DNA from: Chelonoidis abingdonii
Taxonomy: Eukaryota; Chordata; Testudines; Testudinidae
Assembly: GCF_003597395.2 (NCBI RefSeq)
Contig: NC_133778.1
Coordinates: 23,735,734-23,799,733 of the forward strand
Length of the DNA: 64,000 nucleotides
Direction of reading: 5' to 3'
Part shown: positions 34,201 to 49,200 of the stretch, piece by piece
How the letters are laid out: each line of letters begins with the position of its first letter
How positions within the stretch are numbered: the first letter of the stretch is position 1
Made by a program: the position numbers and the translations under genes
The notes under the pieces: model-generated
The model's input: only the letters and a program-made list of their open reading frames with translations
What the model was told of the DNA's origin: nothing
The model's database searches: none

Positions 34201-37200
34201 TGTAACTGAGATTGAATTGAGGGTGTAGGGAGCTCATAACTCTTTCCCAAGAAATTTCAGTAGTTATACCCTGTTTCCAAGGTTCAGACTGTCTGGAGGA
34301 AATGCTGCTGTATCACGGTAGTGTCAAAGTTAGACTCAGGACTCGCAGTTTGTCAGACCACTCTGTTTTATTAGCACAGCGCTCTGCTAATACACCCAGA
34401 TAATGTGAGCACCATACAAGACACAAACTATCTTATTTATACAGATAAAAGGGGGGAGCATTTAGCAAGATAACAAAGGAAGCAGAATCTGATAAGTTTA
34501 CCTGGGCTAGCCATGCATATCTTATTTCCTTACTAACTATTACCGATCTTCTGTTAATGTTTCGCCATTAGCACCCTTGTTTATGCCTAATGTTTCTTTT
34601 CCTGGCACCTGTATTTCAACATTTCTTATTTCTGCTTAAAGGTACATACAACATTTCTTTAATCCATTCTTATTTTTACAATATAATTCATTCTACTTTC
34701 ACAATAGAAATCTGCTTTTATTAAAAAATAAAACCAAACCTCATTCAGAGCTCAATGTGATTTTACTCTAAAGGATGACTGTAAAATGAGTCTCTACTCA
34801 ATTCATATCTGATATGCGTACACAGAGTCACATCTTCTGACTAGTGACAAAAAATAAGACTATTATTTTTACTCCTTTCAGGCTTATATGGATAACACAT
34901 TTAGGACAAAATGAGCTGGTTTCTATTCCGTCTTGTGCATCACCATCAGAATTGTTTGCTAAATTCTAATTACATATCCAGTCAATTTTATTTGTGCGAA
35001 ACCCACTGAAGACAGAGATACCTAGTAGTCCTACTGAGGGCATAATTTAGCCTGCAGACTCCTTATTACTGGTGTTGATCATTAAGAAGAAAAGAACCCA
35101 GGTTGCGTTTGAGTACAGACTGAGTGTGAAGAAAACCTCTTGCTTATAAATGGAGTACGTTTGAATTGGAAGCAGATGAAACACTTTTTGGGTAGAATTG
35201 CATTTTAGGGTTTTAACTTTTAAGTCAGGTAAAATTGGATATCCTGTTTCAGAGTAGAACAATATTTGCACCAGGATGATTCTGGAGCCTTTTATATTTG
35301 GGAATAATGACGAGGCCCCAATTTATGCTCCTGATGCCTCAGGAGGAATTTTTAATGGTCTTTGTGACAAGGATTTCCACAAAGCTGTTTTTCCTTTGAG
35401 ATATAGAAATCGGAGTGGATCTTTATTTTGTGTACAGATATTTCTTCCCTTTTACTTTGGTGTAGTTTTATAATTCTGAAAGATAATTGCCGTTCACTCA
35501 GACCTTGATTCAGAGCTTACTGAAGTCAATGAAAGTTTATTGACATTAGTGCAATAATCTTATTATTCAGCTACTGTTGCCTGTTGTTGGCTTCAGCTTT
35601 TGAGATTGGTTATATGTAGCAAAACTAATAAGTAAAACTACCAATTTTTTGTTTTATCTTAGTAACTTTTTGTAGGTCCTTACAGCAAAACCCATTTAAG
35701 TGGTGCGTTTTGCACACCATCAAAATATAAAGATAAAGCAACCTGTGATACATAAGGTACAATACATTGCTGTACACACAGTATGACTTTTTGTTTGCTA
35801 CAATATGTGCACTTGCTCTTCTGAAGCTAAATCAGCAAACAGAAGCTAATGTATTTCACCCTTCCAGGCAATTGTTACTCAAGAGAACGAGCTTCTGTAT
35901 TACAGAAAATGCAAGTCCCAAACTGATTAAAGTTACAATTAAATTACTAAAAGTAGTACAGAGAAAAGAGTATTAGCTGGAGAGACCCACAGGCTGCAGT
36001 ATAAAACATTTTTTTTTTCCTGATTGCATCATACAGAATAGGTCTCAAAATTTTTTTTATTTCCTTCACTTACAAATTATAAGAATTTTTTTTTTCCCTT
36101 TTGTAAATTTCCGTAAGCATTACTGAGGCTAAATCCACTTCGTCTGTAATGATGCAAATTGCTTCTTTTGTAGTTACTCTTAATTTGCATTTTAGGAGCC
36201 CAGTATCTTGAATTCTCAGGAGTTGCTAAAGATCCTTTAATTTTAGTCAGATACTGTAGGTTTAACCATATCTATTTGTTGTCATAGAAAATAAAACTAC
36301 CTAAGAAAATATCCAGACGTTTTCCAGCCTATGAGCTCTATCTCTATGGGGAAGGGAATTATGCTGAAGAAAACAAAAATCTGATATTGACAGGGATTCC
36401 AGTTCTCTTCCTTCCTGGGAATGCTGGGAGTTACAAACAAGGTAAGAATATAGTAAAGTGAATTTTGAAAGTTGTGCAAACAGAGTTATCTTTTTTAGTT
36501 AAAGGCAGGAAGAGTTTAGTCTCTGGAATATTACCAAGGAAAGACACTTTTAGTGGTCAAAGCTGCTACATGAATGATATCCAAATGCCTCATTGCTACT
36601 ACTTTAAGTATAAATAATGGAGAATTTCCTTATGTACAGTGTCCAGGAATAAGGGGCCATATTCTTAGCTGTAAATTGATGTGACTCAGTTGAAGTCAGT
36701 GAAGCTATGCTGCTATTCACCAGCGGAGAACCCGGTTGAAGATGTTTACCTGTAATGAGACTTCACAGTTTTTGAAGTCCATAAAGCCATAGACATATTT
36801 GCTCAGCCTCTCATTGCAAAAAGAAAAATAATCCAACTGTAGAGAAATGATTTTAAAAAAATACAGGAGGTTGGTTTTATGGGAAAATTAACATGCCAAT
36901 TACATACCTAGCAAAATAGACAGAGGACAAAAAGATACTTAAGAATTTGGTTACCTTTTATTCAATACTTAGACAAAGAACATTTAACTGCCCCATCCCT
37001 CCCCCCAAAAAAGCACACCTGTCTTTTTCTTTAATATTAACTCTTGATAGACGTGTGTAGTCTGTTTAAAAATATGTAATCAGACATTTCACTGATAATA
37101 AAATAACTAGAAATGACGTCAAAGGTGTTTTATATATGCTGTCTGTAATATGATAACACTGTAATCAATAGAGAGCTGATGATTATATTCCTATATAATG

Positions 37201-40200
37201 TCTCTTTCAACAAATGCTATGATTATTTTTGTGTTTCTGATATTTACATGACAAGGATTTGTAAACCTGTTAACACTTCATGAATAAATATATAGTAAAA
37301 CAAAAACAAAGAAATAGCATAGCTTTAAATAACTTGACTCGATAGAATGTATTATTATTTAACCTATTAAGATTACAGATTTAATTCTGGGCCTGATTCC
37401 CCCAGTATTACACCAGCTTTACCCCAGCGTAAGTCCATTGAAATCAAATTGATTTCACGTAAAACTGAAATAATGCACTCTGTGTTTGACACATGTATAT
37501 TATCTGTCCAACGATTTAACTAAAAATTTTTACACAGTTCTGTGTGAGGTTAGTTGTCTTAAGTTAACATAATTCCGTTATTACATTTTCTTCACTTGAC
37601 CACAAAGCGTTCTTTGTCCTCTACCTAGGAAAGTAGGAAAGCAACCTCATTTGAGACTAGGGTCAGTGCAACCCTTTCTGTACTGGCAAAAATAGGACCC
37701 ATATTGTTGCCCTCTGGTGGAACCTCTTATGTAAATGAGTTCAGACCAGCCCAGGCACACAGTGTGAAAGTACCCCTAAATCATAGTTTCACTATTGCTA
37801 CCACTCGTGGGCTCCAGTGGTGAGTTTGGGGTCCTATTTTCACTATTGTGGATACATTCTAAAAGGTACTTGTGCTTTAGGAACCCAGCACCTCTGTATG
37901 ATTCCCACAGGGATCACTCTGTAATTCCTCTAAATTTCACTAACATAGGCAGGAAAAACCCACAGGCTGCTACTCAAACCAGGTCTGTTATATTACACCA
38001 TTATTGGCAACCTGAGTGACCTGCAGACATCTGATTGATTTTGACTTGAAGGATATTTTAAAACGGTCATATTGAATTAGAAGAAGGGGTAAAACTCACT
38101 AGCTGCTGGAGAATTCTGAGGTCTTTGATATCAAATCTAGTTTTAGATACCTTAAAAATAAACTTCAACTCTTCCCATCTACAAAAGCGGTTTCGGATTC
38201 CCTGCTAGTTACCTGATGGGCAAGTGGCTCCACCCTGGCATGTTGTTCCAAGTCTTAAATGTAGCCTATTTCTACATTCGGGATAAATTCATTATCTCCT
38301 GCTGTACTTCATTCCATTCAGAGACTGGAAGTAATAGTTGTATATTTGTAGAGGAAAATGAAGGTATGTGAGTACTTTGCAGTTAAGTAGTGCTTTACGT
38401 TTTTGAAAGTGCTGTGCAACCATTAACTAATTAAATATAGCATAATGAGTGTTATTCTGAAGACAGTCATTCTTCATTAGACCATTACTCGTTTTATAAA
38501 GTGCTTTGAAACAGACTTACTCTGCGCTCTAATGGTGACGTTAAAAAAAACTCTGTGCTTTTGTAAACAATTAGTATATGCCCCAAAATAGTTTTTGTTA
38601 AGATGAATAAATAAGCCTTGCACACACTTAGCTAATGAATAACTTAAGCTGACTTTTTTAACCTTCAAAGGTGCTTTGTTAATTCTTTTGACTGAAATTA
38701 TACATACTTTGTCATAATGACATAGTAAAACATTTCATAATTTATAGATTTAGAAAACATATTTAAAGGCATGTGAGGACAATGATATCCAAAGAAGATT
38801 ACTGTAATAGTCATCACACAAGATGCCAAATGGACACTTTTAATTATGTTTAAAGTAGTACAGACCCTATTGTGAGCTAATTAGGTCTTTTTGAAAACAC
38901 AGCAATACACAGAAAGGGACCTTTTTGGAATCAAAGGGAAACATACAGAGTGATCTGGATCACTTGGTAATCTGGACCTACTTAAACAAAATGTGTGTTA
39001 TTGCAAACAAACTGAGGATCATATATCTAGGAACAAAAAATGCAGGTTGTGCCTACAGAATGAGGGAACTGTATCCTGGAAAGCTGTGACTCTGAAAAGG
39101 ATTTAGGGATCATAGTGGACAAACATAAACTCCCAGGGCGATGCTAATGCAATATTTGGATGTATAAACAGAGGAGTAGTTAGGTGATTTTACCACTATA
39201 TGTGGCGTTTCTGAGCCTGCTAACAGAATACTGCGTCCAGTTCTGGTGTCCCCATTTTAAAAAAGAATATTGAAAAATGAGATAGAGAAGAGGCACAAAA
39301 ATTATTTGATAGCTGCAAAAATGCCTTACCTTGAGGCAAAAAGATCAGGAAGAGACGTGGTTAAAGTGTGTAAGTACCTTTATGGGGAGAAAATATCCTG
39401 TACTAAAGATCTCTTTTAATCTAGGAGAGAGAGGCATAACAAAGACTAGTGGCTGGAAGTTAAAGCCAGACAAATTTATATTAGAAATAAGGTACAAAGT
39501 TAACAGTGAAGTTGATTAACCATTGGAACAAACTATCAAGGAAAGTGATGGAGCTCCCTCTCTTGAAGTTTTCAATTTAAGACTGGATTCTTTTCTGGAA
39601 GATATGCCTTGGTCAGGCACAAGTTTTTGGGCTCAATACAATACAGGAGTAACTGGCTGAAATTCTATGGCCTGTATTATACAGGTGGTCAGATTAGATG
39701 GTTTATGGTCCCTTCTGATCTTAAAATATATTAATCTTACCAGAGTGCTGTGGGAATTATTTAATATCTGTTCAGTGCTTTGAATGTGATGTTTAGCTTT
39801 TCCAACAGGGCTCACTGCGGTTGTTCAATAACTGAATCTCCACAGTAAGAGGCTATTTCCAGGGGTGAATAAAGACAAAGCAGGATCTAGATCTCAAAAA
39901 GTGTTGCTCTATAGGAGAGACTGGCATTTTGTCCCCAGATAGACTTGTCCCCATGCTCAAGCTTTCTTCCTTGTAGTCTTCATACTAGGGCTGTCAAGCG
40001 ATTAAAAAAATCGTGCGACGTCAGTTACAACAGTGTCATGCGATTGCCTGTTCTCACTTTCAGATGACATTGTAAATAAGAAGGAGGCAGCATTACCTCC
40101 TGTAAATGTAAACAAACTTGTTCATCTTAGCAATTGTCTGAACAAGAAGTAGGACTGAATGGACTTGTAGGCTGTAAAGTTTTACATTGTTTTGTTTTTG

Positions 40201-43200
40201 AGACAGTTCTGTAAAAAAAAAAAAATCTACATTTGTAAGTTGCACTTTCATGATAAAGAGATTGCATAACAGTACTTGAATGAAGTGAATTGAAATACTA
40301 TTTCTTTTGTTTATCATTTTTACAGTGCAAATATTTGTAATAAACAATTATATAAAGTGAGCACTGTACACTTTTGTATTCTGTGATGTAACTGAAGTCG
40401 ATATATTTGAAATTAGAAAAACATCCAAAATATTTAATACATTTCAGTTGGTATCTGTGGCTTAACAGTGCGATTAATTGCAATTAACTTTTTAAATCGC
40501 AATTCAATTTTTGAGTTAATCACATGAGTTAACTGCGATTCATTAACAGCCCTGCTTTATACTATCTTCACAAACTAGTCATTTGCAGTGCAAACTAGCT
40601 GTGCAGCTTCTAAGAGCTATATTTGCAGCCCCTACTGATAGTGGTTCCCTCTCTCTTTCCTCCTCTCTCAGTAGTAACTGAATGTCAGCATTACAGTGAG
40701 AAGGCCATGCTCAGTAGCAGCCAGGGCAGAACAGGGAAAGTAGGATTTTATCTCTGCAAAGCTGAAGATTTGAGGAAGAAAGGAGTGGGAGAAACACATC
40801 TGCTCTTGTGGTGAAAATTAAGGGAAAAGTGCTTTCTCCATGGCTCCATGTAGTTTGGAAGTCAAGCTGCCCAGTTCCCAGGTTCTGCAAAGAACTAATT
40901 GGAAGACCCTAGCAATGGTAGTACATCTGCCATAAGGCTAATATATTCCCCTTGCTAGGCTGTGCTGTTGCTGGGTAAGGAGGAGAAAATCAGATCTGGA
41001 GGAGATTGAACAGCTGGTCCAATCTGATGCTCTTGAGCAAATTGTATATAATCCAAACAAACTCTCTTTTCAGTAGTCATGGAGGTTTATTAGGTGGATA
41101 GCTGATTTAATCTTGCAATGAGTATGGCACTACTTTGTAGTTAATTTATCTATAAAGTTTCTCTCCTCTTTCTTATCAGGTTGTGGGGTTTTTTTGTTTT
41201 TGGTAGGTTTTTTTATATGAAACTTTCAGTATTCTTTGAATGCTTTTTTTTTGTAAAATGGAAAAAAATATATATTTTTTATCAACTGATATTTTTCATC
41301 CTAATTTCTCATGTATGTATGTCTTAAAACAAGAGAAGTAAACTTATAGGTTGGTAAAAGAGGAAAGCTTTCCACTCTTTTTTGATGCATACAAATGATT
41401 TGCATCAAGTGACCACTGGTCAGGATTATAGAACTTGAATATCCAGTGGTAGTAAGATAACGTTTGTTTTTGACCAGCTACATAGTGACTTGTTTGTACT
41501 GGACACTCCAACTGAGAGTAGTAGCATTGACTATAGTTAGAAGAAAGATGTTTCTGTGATTAACTAGTGCAATTTCTTTTCCTAGTACGTTCTCTTGGCT
41601 CTATAGCTCTTAGAAAAGCAGAAGACATTGACTTCAAGTACCATTTCAATTTCTTCACTGTCAGTTTTAATGAGGAGCTGGTTGCACTATATGGTGGTAG
41701 TCTGCAAAGACAAACCAGATTTGTGCACGAGTGCATTAAAGTAATTCTTAAGCTGTACAAGGTAAGATGTGACGTATCCACATGAATACTATTTTGAGTT
41801 CGTTTCCTTTTCTCCTAAAAACTGGGATGGGATTTTTGTTCAGTGGGAAATTGTGGGATGGAAATTCTAAATTGTAATAGATATATTGGCTATTAATTAT
41901 GTGGTGTAAATTATGTGGATGAGAGAAAAATACTCCTTAGTGATTTTGGAAGACTAAAGCATCTAAAATATGGGTCAGTTAGTAACAACTTGTCAAACTA
42001 TTAAACCAGACTGTTTTCTTTGAGCAACATGATTGATTTCAGAGAAGAATGTAGAACTGTTAACTAAATGATAGGTCAATGTCTTAAGACCTTGTCTGCA
42101 CTACAAGGGAAATTTGATCTAAGCTACGCAATTTGAGTTACATGAATAGGATACGTGAATACTCTAGTAGCTTACATCTACTTACTGTGGGGTCCACATT
42201 AGGCGATGTCGACAGGAGAGCGACCTCCGGTCCACTTAGTGGGTCTGCACTAGACCTGCTAAATTAACCACCGATGCAAAGATCACCACTTGTCAATCTC
42301 CTAGTTAGTGTAGACAAACCCTAAGTTTCATCTGCTTGTTCAAATGAATGTTCTCAACTTCTAATTTTGAGTGATTGCTATTTTCTTTTTCTGAAGGATC
42401 AAGAATTTGCTCCAAGCAGTGTTGCAATAGTAGGTCATTCCATGGGTGGTCTTGTTGCAAGAGCATTGCCCACTCTAAAGAATTTTAAGCCTGAATTTAT
42501 AAACCTCCTCATTACACAAGCCACACCTCATGTTGCACCTGTAATGCCTTTAGACAAATATCTTACTGGTAAGTTTACTTCAGTTAAATGTTGCATTGGG
42601 CACTATGTTTATTTCTTAATTCCTAAGTGTGTGTGTGAGAGAGAATCTGCCACATTACTGTGACCTGAAAACACATTGTTATGGAAAAAGAGAGATGCTC
42701 TTAGATATTCTAGTCTTCCACTCTCTCTTTTTCCTATTTGACAGAACTGGGACACTAAAAGAACATCAGTTTATATCACATAAATATCAAAATATTGTCT
42801 TTCAGCTTTTAACTTGACCTTTGGTGTAGTGGGAGGATTACTTAATTTCCAGCATTTTGCACAGAAAATAGAAGTAATTTGGAACCTTGTTAATTACAGC
42901 TGAAAGCGATTTCCTGTGTTTCCCCCATGAGCTAATGCTTCTTTGTGTTAAACCTTCATATTCAAAATTATCTTCTCTTCTGAGCAAATACCTAGTTATT
43001 TTGTTACTTTTTATGTAATTTGCCAAGTTTCGTCCTGCCCACTCAGTGAACTCAAAGGTATTTGGGTGGAGCAGTGAGAATATTAAATACAAATATTGGT
43101 CTTAATTGAGATTAAATGTTGAAGATAGCGTAAAACATACAAGTCTGCAGAGCCCGAAAGGAAAAGAGAATTACTGTAATGACATTATATCAATACCCTA

Positions 43201-46200
43201 CAATATTTTAATTTTTATGAAGTTAGACTTGATAAGAATGGACATTTCAAAAGTTATGAATCTGTACTGTGCATTGGGTGACCAGGTGTCCGGTTTTCGA
43301 CTGGAACACCCGATCGAAAAGGGACCCTGGTTGCTCCGGTCAGCATTGTCAAGCGGGGTGTTAAAAGACCGGTTGGTGGCACTGCGGAGCTAAGGCAAGC
43401 TAGTCCCTACCTGTCCTGGCACTGTGCTGCGCCCTGGAAGTGGCCAGCAGGTCCAGCTCCTAGGTGGGGGGCCCAAAGGGCTCCATGCCTACGCCTGCCC
43501 CAAGCACTGGCTCCATACTCCCATTGGCCAGGAACTATGGCCAATGGGAGTTGCAGGGGTGGTGCTGGTGGCAAGAGCAGCACGCAGAGCTGCCTGTGGA
43601 CCTCCGCCTAGCAGCAGTACCTGCTGGCCACTTCTGGGGTGCAGTGTGGTGCCAGGACAGGCAGGAAGTCTGCCTTAGCTCTGTTGGTGACCGGGAGCCC
43701 CTACCCCAGCCCTGTGCCCCCTTCCACACCCTGAACCCCTCTGCCCCACTCCCAGCCTGGAGTCCCTCCTGCACCCACAGCCCTCACCCCCTTCCGCACC
43801 CCAACTCTCTGCCCCAGCCCAGTGAAAGTGAGTGAGGGTGGGGGAGAATGAGCCACCAAGGGAGGGGGGAATGCAGTGGGCAGGGCCTCAGGGAAGAGGC
43901 GGGGCTAGGGCGTTTGGTTTTGTGCAATTAGAAAGTTGGCAACCCTAACTGTGCAGTAGTATATTTTATTGTGCTGCCATATGTAGAATTTTTTGTGTTC
44001 TATCTTTTTGTTTTTCTGGCAGCTAAGCATGGGTGATTCCTATCCCCTTGATTTTGTCACTGCTGCCTTTCTATTAATTTCTCCTTCTACTGTTCACTGA
44101 TATCACAAATGCATACTTCCATTTGGCCTTTCTTATCGATCACTGTTACAGTACTACGTACGGGCCATTACAGGGTTTCGTTGTGTGTTGCGATTGATGT
44201 CTTGACCTTTCTCATCATGAGACTAAATATTTGGAAGCGCGTCTTCAGCTGGTGTAAGAAAGCATAGTTGCAGCTGACTTGCATCATCAGCCCTGCATTG
44301 AAATACAGTATTGTTTTCTAACACAAGACTCAAAAATGGGAATGGAAACTTGATTGCTGGGTGGGCTGCCAGCATAGCTCACAAAAAACGTTCTTACTAA
44401 ATGCAGTGAAAAATTTCCACTGTTGCTTTGTATAAAGTGAATTTTAATCGATTTTCAATTTTTTTAAAGATTTTTATACAGCTGTAAACAATCATTGGAT
44501 TTTAAAGGCCCAAGATGTAAGAAATCTAACTACTCTTTCTGTGGCGGGAGGATTCAGAGATTACCAAGTTCGTTCAGGACTCGCTTTTCTACCCAGATTA
44601 AGTCAACATAGCCGTGCCTTATTTGTTGTGGTAAAATATATTTTTAAATTGTCTTCTAATGGTATTATATTAACTGTTTAGGGTCTGTATGTACCTGTGT
44701 CTGAATACAGTATGTAAGGCATAGTATAATAAATACTTATTGCAGTACTACTTGGTTTGAAAGAACACATCTGATGATGAGATGTGCTTTATACAAATTT
44801 CACTTTGGAGCGCAAAGGTGAGGTGAAGAAAATATTTCATTTTGCAGTTACTTTTTCCACTCTGCTTCATAATCCTCAGAAACAGTGGATTTAAAGCAAC
44901 TTGCATCACTGGTAATAAATAACTGGAAATTTGTGTTTTCTTTAAACTGCTTTGTAACAGAACTCAGTTGGCTAGTAACTAAGAGCGTAACCAAAGGGTA
45001 GTATTGGACAATGGTTATTTTCAACAAAGGCTTTTTCATGTGCTGTTCCATAGTGGTGGTCTTGTATGCATACGCTGAGCATGGGGTACCAGAAGTTTAC
45101 AACATGTATATTGAAGAATGGTACATGGCATCTTTGTTATGCTGATAACACCTAGATTTATATTTCTATCGCCACCAACCCCATTGGAGGTATGGAGAGA
45201 TTTACCCTGGGGTCAAATGGAAATTTGGATGTTGGCTAGTGACTGGAAACTCAACCCAGACGAGTGAATTATTTCCCTGCTGCTGTTTACCCCATGCTAT
45301 AATGATTACACTGAAAGTTTGAAATAATCCCTGTCTGTTGAGAGGTGCTTTCCATTCATTTTAAGGTTTGCAGCCTATGAATCTTGTTGAATTCCTACCT
45401 GATTCTGAGTATCCAGGTGGTAGCCGTAGTCAGGAGTATCATCTTTTTTTGGTAATAAATTTGCATAATTTTAGATTTGGTGCAGACCTCACAGTGGCGA
45501 TCTATGCCTTTCTCACCTCAAAGCTGAGCTATTACAAAATGTTCTACATGAGACTCTGTCTTTATATTATTAGGGAACTGCAGTTGGTGCAGAACATAAA
45601 GGCACTTAACTGGCATTTCACTCATATTGCAACTCTGCTCCATGATCTTCCATGGCTATCAGTTGACTTTTGGCTGAAATTTAAGATGCTGGTTTTAACT
45701 TGCAAAGCCCTAAATGGGGTCTTGCCTTTTACAAGTTCAACTCCCCCCCCCCCCCCCCGAGTGGTAGGACAGAAATTGTGATGCTCTAAGGCTAAAAGGT
45801 TAAATGGTTGAAATGTACAGTTGATAAATATTCTTTGGAGATAGGAGGTACAGGTGCGTGTCTTGGTTCTGTTGTGTTCCATCTGGTACCATTTCCCCCT
45901 CTGTTCCACCCTGGGTCTGTCAGAGTCCAGAATTGATGACATTCAGACTACTTTGCAAGACTGTCCTCCTTTCCCAGGTTTTGGATGTGGATGCTGATGG
46001 ATCATTGGGAACATGGGATAATAGAATCAATTAAATAAGTTGAGGGTTTTTTGTTTTTTTTTAGGGAAGTGAATCTTAGCTTTGAGGAAAATGATGTAGT
46101 TTTCTTTAAAATAAATAAATAAATTAACCATGACAATTCAAAGTCTGTTCCTGAAGTGGTAAGGTTTTTTCCTCAGCTTTATCTTAAGGCTAGCCAAGCT

Positions 46201-49200
46201 TTTGTTAATTTTATAAAAGCCCATCTTATTAATCAATATTCAGACATAAATCACAGATACATTTTCAAATTTCTAATGTTTAAATGTTGAATCCCCAAAA
46301 AGCTAATACATTTCTTCCTCCCTACCCCCAAACAGAGCTCAGCAGTGCCTAGAACTTGGGCCTCAACAGACCACCTCTCCATAGTATGGTAAGCAAATAG
46401 AATAAAGAAGGTAGGTAATTGACCTGACATCTTTCTCCATCTCTTACCTTCATCGCCTTTTCTAAATTAATTTAATTTCAGAGTGTAATATTCTGAAAAT
46501 ACCCTTTTTGGGGTTGCATTTTTAAATATAATGTTCCTTATGTTTTGTTCCAGGTGTAAAGAATTGATCTTGGCTACCATTAGGGCATTTTTTGATCTTA
46601 TTGATGAAACCACCAAACAGGTTTGTAGTTCCCATCTCCTGCATGCCCTATAAATACTGGGAGGAAGGTGGGGATTTGCTCGCCTCAACAAAGTGATGTT
46701 TTAGCTACCATTGTAATAGTCAGGGACAAATACTTTATATTACTTTCTGATGATTCTGTATCATGTTGAAAAAATTGCTGGCTTTTTGATGTCTAGTGCT
46801 CCAGAGTCTTGTGTTTTGGGTTCTGTGAAGAATGTGACAATGCTTCAGTTTTTGCTGCTGGCTGAGTTGATGAGTTCATTATAGCTGGGCTTAAACCCTG
46901 ACCTTCTCACTGTGATAGAATGAATTAAACAGGCCTGGGACATTGCGATTCTGAACAAATTTGCTCAGCTGTACTGTGACAAGGTATACAAATTTGCTTA
47001 CATATAGTGTCCTGTTGCAAATTATTTTAACAAAACAAAAACCCTCTATGTAAATTTGGAATGCTTACTTAAGGGAAACCAAGGGAAAAGCTGATGTTTC
47101 TTCTTTTCTTCGTTTTCTTCCTATTTATTTCTTCTTTTAACTCCCTCTGTCTCATTTTTCTTTTCTACCTGCTTAAGTGTTTTGTTGCCGCTGCACGTTA
47201 CTGTTTTGAAAAACTATTTGAAGAACTTTTTGCCATATATCATCTTATTCCTGAAGCTTTGTATAATTTTACAGCAATAAAAATGAAGAACTAGGGATAA
47301 GGCTGAGAGGTTGTGTCATTCTTTGAGGGCTTCACTGGTCTCTGAAGCTTGTTCAGTTGGATATAGGGAAGTTGACTGGTCTGTTGGGGGTAAAAATTTT
47401 CAGAACTCGTTGGGGATGGCTGTAATACTCAGAAATGGCAAAGCTATATTTGCAGGAGTAGGAGGAAACTTACTTTGGGAGGTTGATTTTTTAAAAAAAA
47501 AGAAATGGCATAGGTTTGAAGCTACTCAGACATTTGAAGTATGAGTTAGGCCCCAGGAAGTTGGATTAATGGGCGCAAGCAAGTGAATCAGTTGTAGGTA
47601 AGGCTGTGACTCTGTCACTGAGGTTGCAGAAGTCACGGATTCTGTGACTTTACGCAACCTCTGTGACTTTTGCAGCTGCAATGGCCAGTGCGACTGATCC
47701 CAGGGCTGCCAGAGCAGCTGGCCCTAGGTACCCTGCAGCCAGCTGCACCGGGCACTGCTCAAGTGGTCCCAGGATGGCTGGCCCTGAGGAGCGCCTGAGT
47801 AGCAGTCCCTGGGGCCAGCTGCTTCAACCACTGCTCGAGCAGCCCGGGGCAACTGGCCCTGGGAAGTGTCCCAGGGAGCACCCGAGCAGCTGTCCCCAGG
47901 GGCTTGGAGCCAGTGCAGAGGCTAGCCAGTGCAGGGGCTAGCCTTTGGCCCCTGCTCCCCCACAGCAGCGGTGTCCTGAGGCCCCCCCAGAGCACTGTCG
48001 CCCGGGGCGCCAGGAACTGCTAAGTTCTTCCTTCAAGTGCTTGCTCATATCTGTTTCAGTTAGGTGTGCACGCGCGCGCTGCATGCACATATGTCGGAAA
48101 CTTTTTCCCTTGCAGCTACCTGTCGGATTGGCTGTGGAGTCCCCTGGACTGGCACCGATATGGTGCTCTATATCTGACCCCACCAGACCGACCCCCTTTC
48201 AGTTCCTTTTTACCGCCTGTGATGGTTGTTGGAACAGTGGTCTCTTGTTATCAAGTGCTCCACTACTCCCTAGCTATCTCTTATCTCTGTATAATTCTGT
48301 CCACTTCTATTCCACCCCGCCCTCCCACCCTCCTTGCCGTCCCTTTTCAGGGACCCCTCTCTTATTCAAGAGGTGCAGGCACTCCTCGCCCTAGAAGCGG
48401 TGGAGGAGGTGCCTCGGGAGCTCAGGTGCAAGGGTTTCTACTCACTTTACTTCCTCATCCCCAAGGCAAAAGGAGGCCTAAGCCCCATTCTGGACCTCAG
48501 AGAGCTCAACAAACATATTGTCAACTTGAAATGAGACTTGACTTGCATGGTCTCCTTGGCTACAATCATTCCCTCATTGGATCTGGGAGACTGCTATGCT
48601 GTCCTCGATGTGAAAGACGCTTACTTTCACATTTCAATCACCTCATCCCACAGACGTTTTCTCGGTTTCGTGGTGAACAAGACGCACTATCAGTTCACAG
48701 CCCTCCCGTTTGGCCTGTACACAGCCCCTTACATCTTCACCAAATGTATGGTAGTCATGGCAGCTTTCCTTTGCTGATATCACATACATGTCTACCCGTA
48801 CCTAGACGACTGGCTCATACGGGGCCGGTCTCATCAGCAAGTTCAGTCTCAGGTGCAGATGTTCACAGATGTGCTTGGGCATCATGCTGAATGTCTGTTC
48901 TCACCCCAACCCAAACAACAGAGTTTATTGGGGCAGTCCTGGATGCAAACCAAGCGAGAGCGTTCCTCCCAAAGGACGTCTGACCCTTGCGAACATAATC
49001 ACCAACCTTTGCAGGTTCCCCACTACCACAGCGAGACAGTGTCTCAAGTTGCTGGGTTACATGGCATCCTGCACATACATGGTGCAGCACGCCAGACTGA
49101 GGCTCAGGCCCCTACAGACGTGGTTCATGTCCGTGTATCCTGGAAATGGTGCTCACAACCTCAAACCATACTCTCGATTCCCTGCGTTGGTGGCTGGATC

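Larger units (their letters stand above)
25262..36287 (+). other. PGAP1: PGAP1 intron 1 (11 kb)
   Basis: The largest intron in the window. It holds a non-LTR retrotransposon remnant, a Harbinger MITE, a 2.6-kb Harbinger element, MIR, CR1, a hAT element and an LTR fragment, each listed separately. Between them the sequence is AT-rich with no domain-bearing open frame; 27900-29230 and 34710-36287 show nothing I can name. Confidence 0.7.
36442..41585 (+). other. PGAP1: PGAP1 intron 2
   Basis: AT-rich intron with a palindromic repeat (36653), a CR1 3' end (39055) and a hAT element (39986). The rest, including 37000-39050 and 40600-41585, shows only short open frames with no domain. Confidence 0.65.

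Noticed and set aside
47094..47294. 66-codon frame with [20 protein letters not shown] as a possible missed exon
   Set aside because: It has no match to PGAP1 and would break the phase between exons 7 and 8, which join correctly without it.
48066..48890. 274-codon frame as a cellular gene
   Set aside because: It crosses the DIRS terminal repeat and runs out of frame over the RT; the true RT motifs are in other frames.
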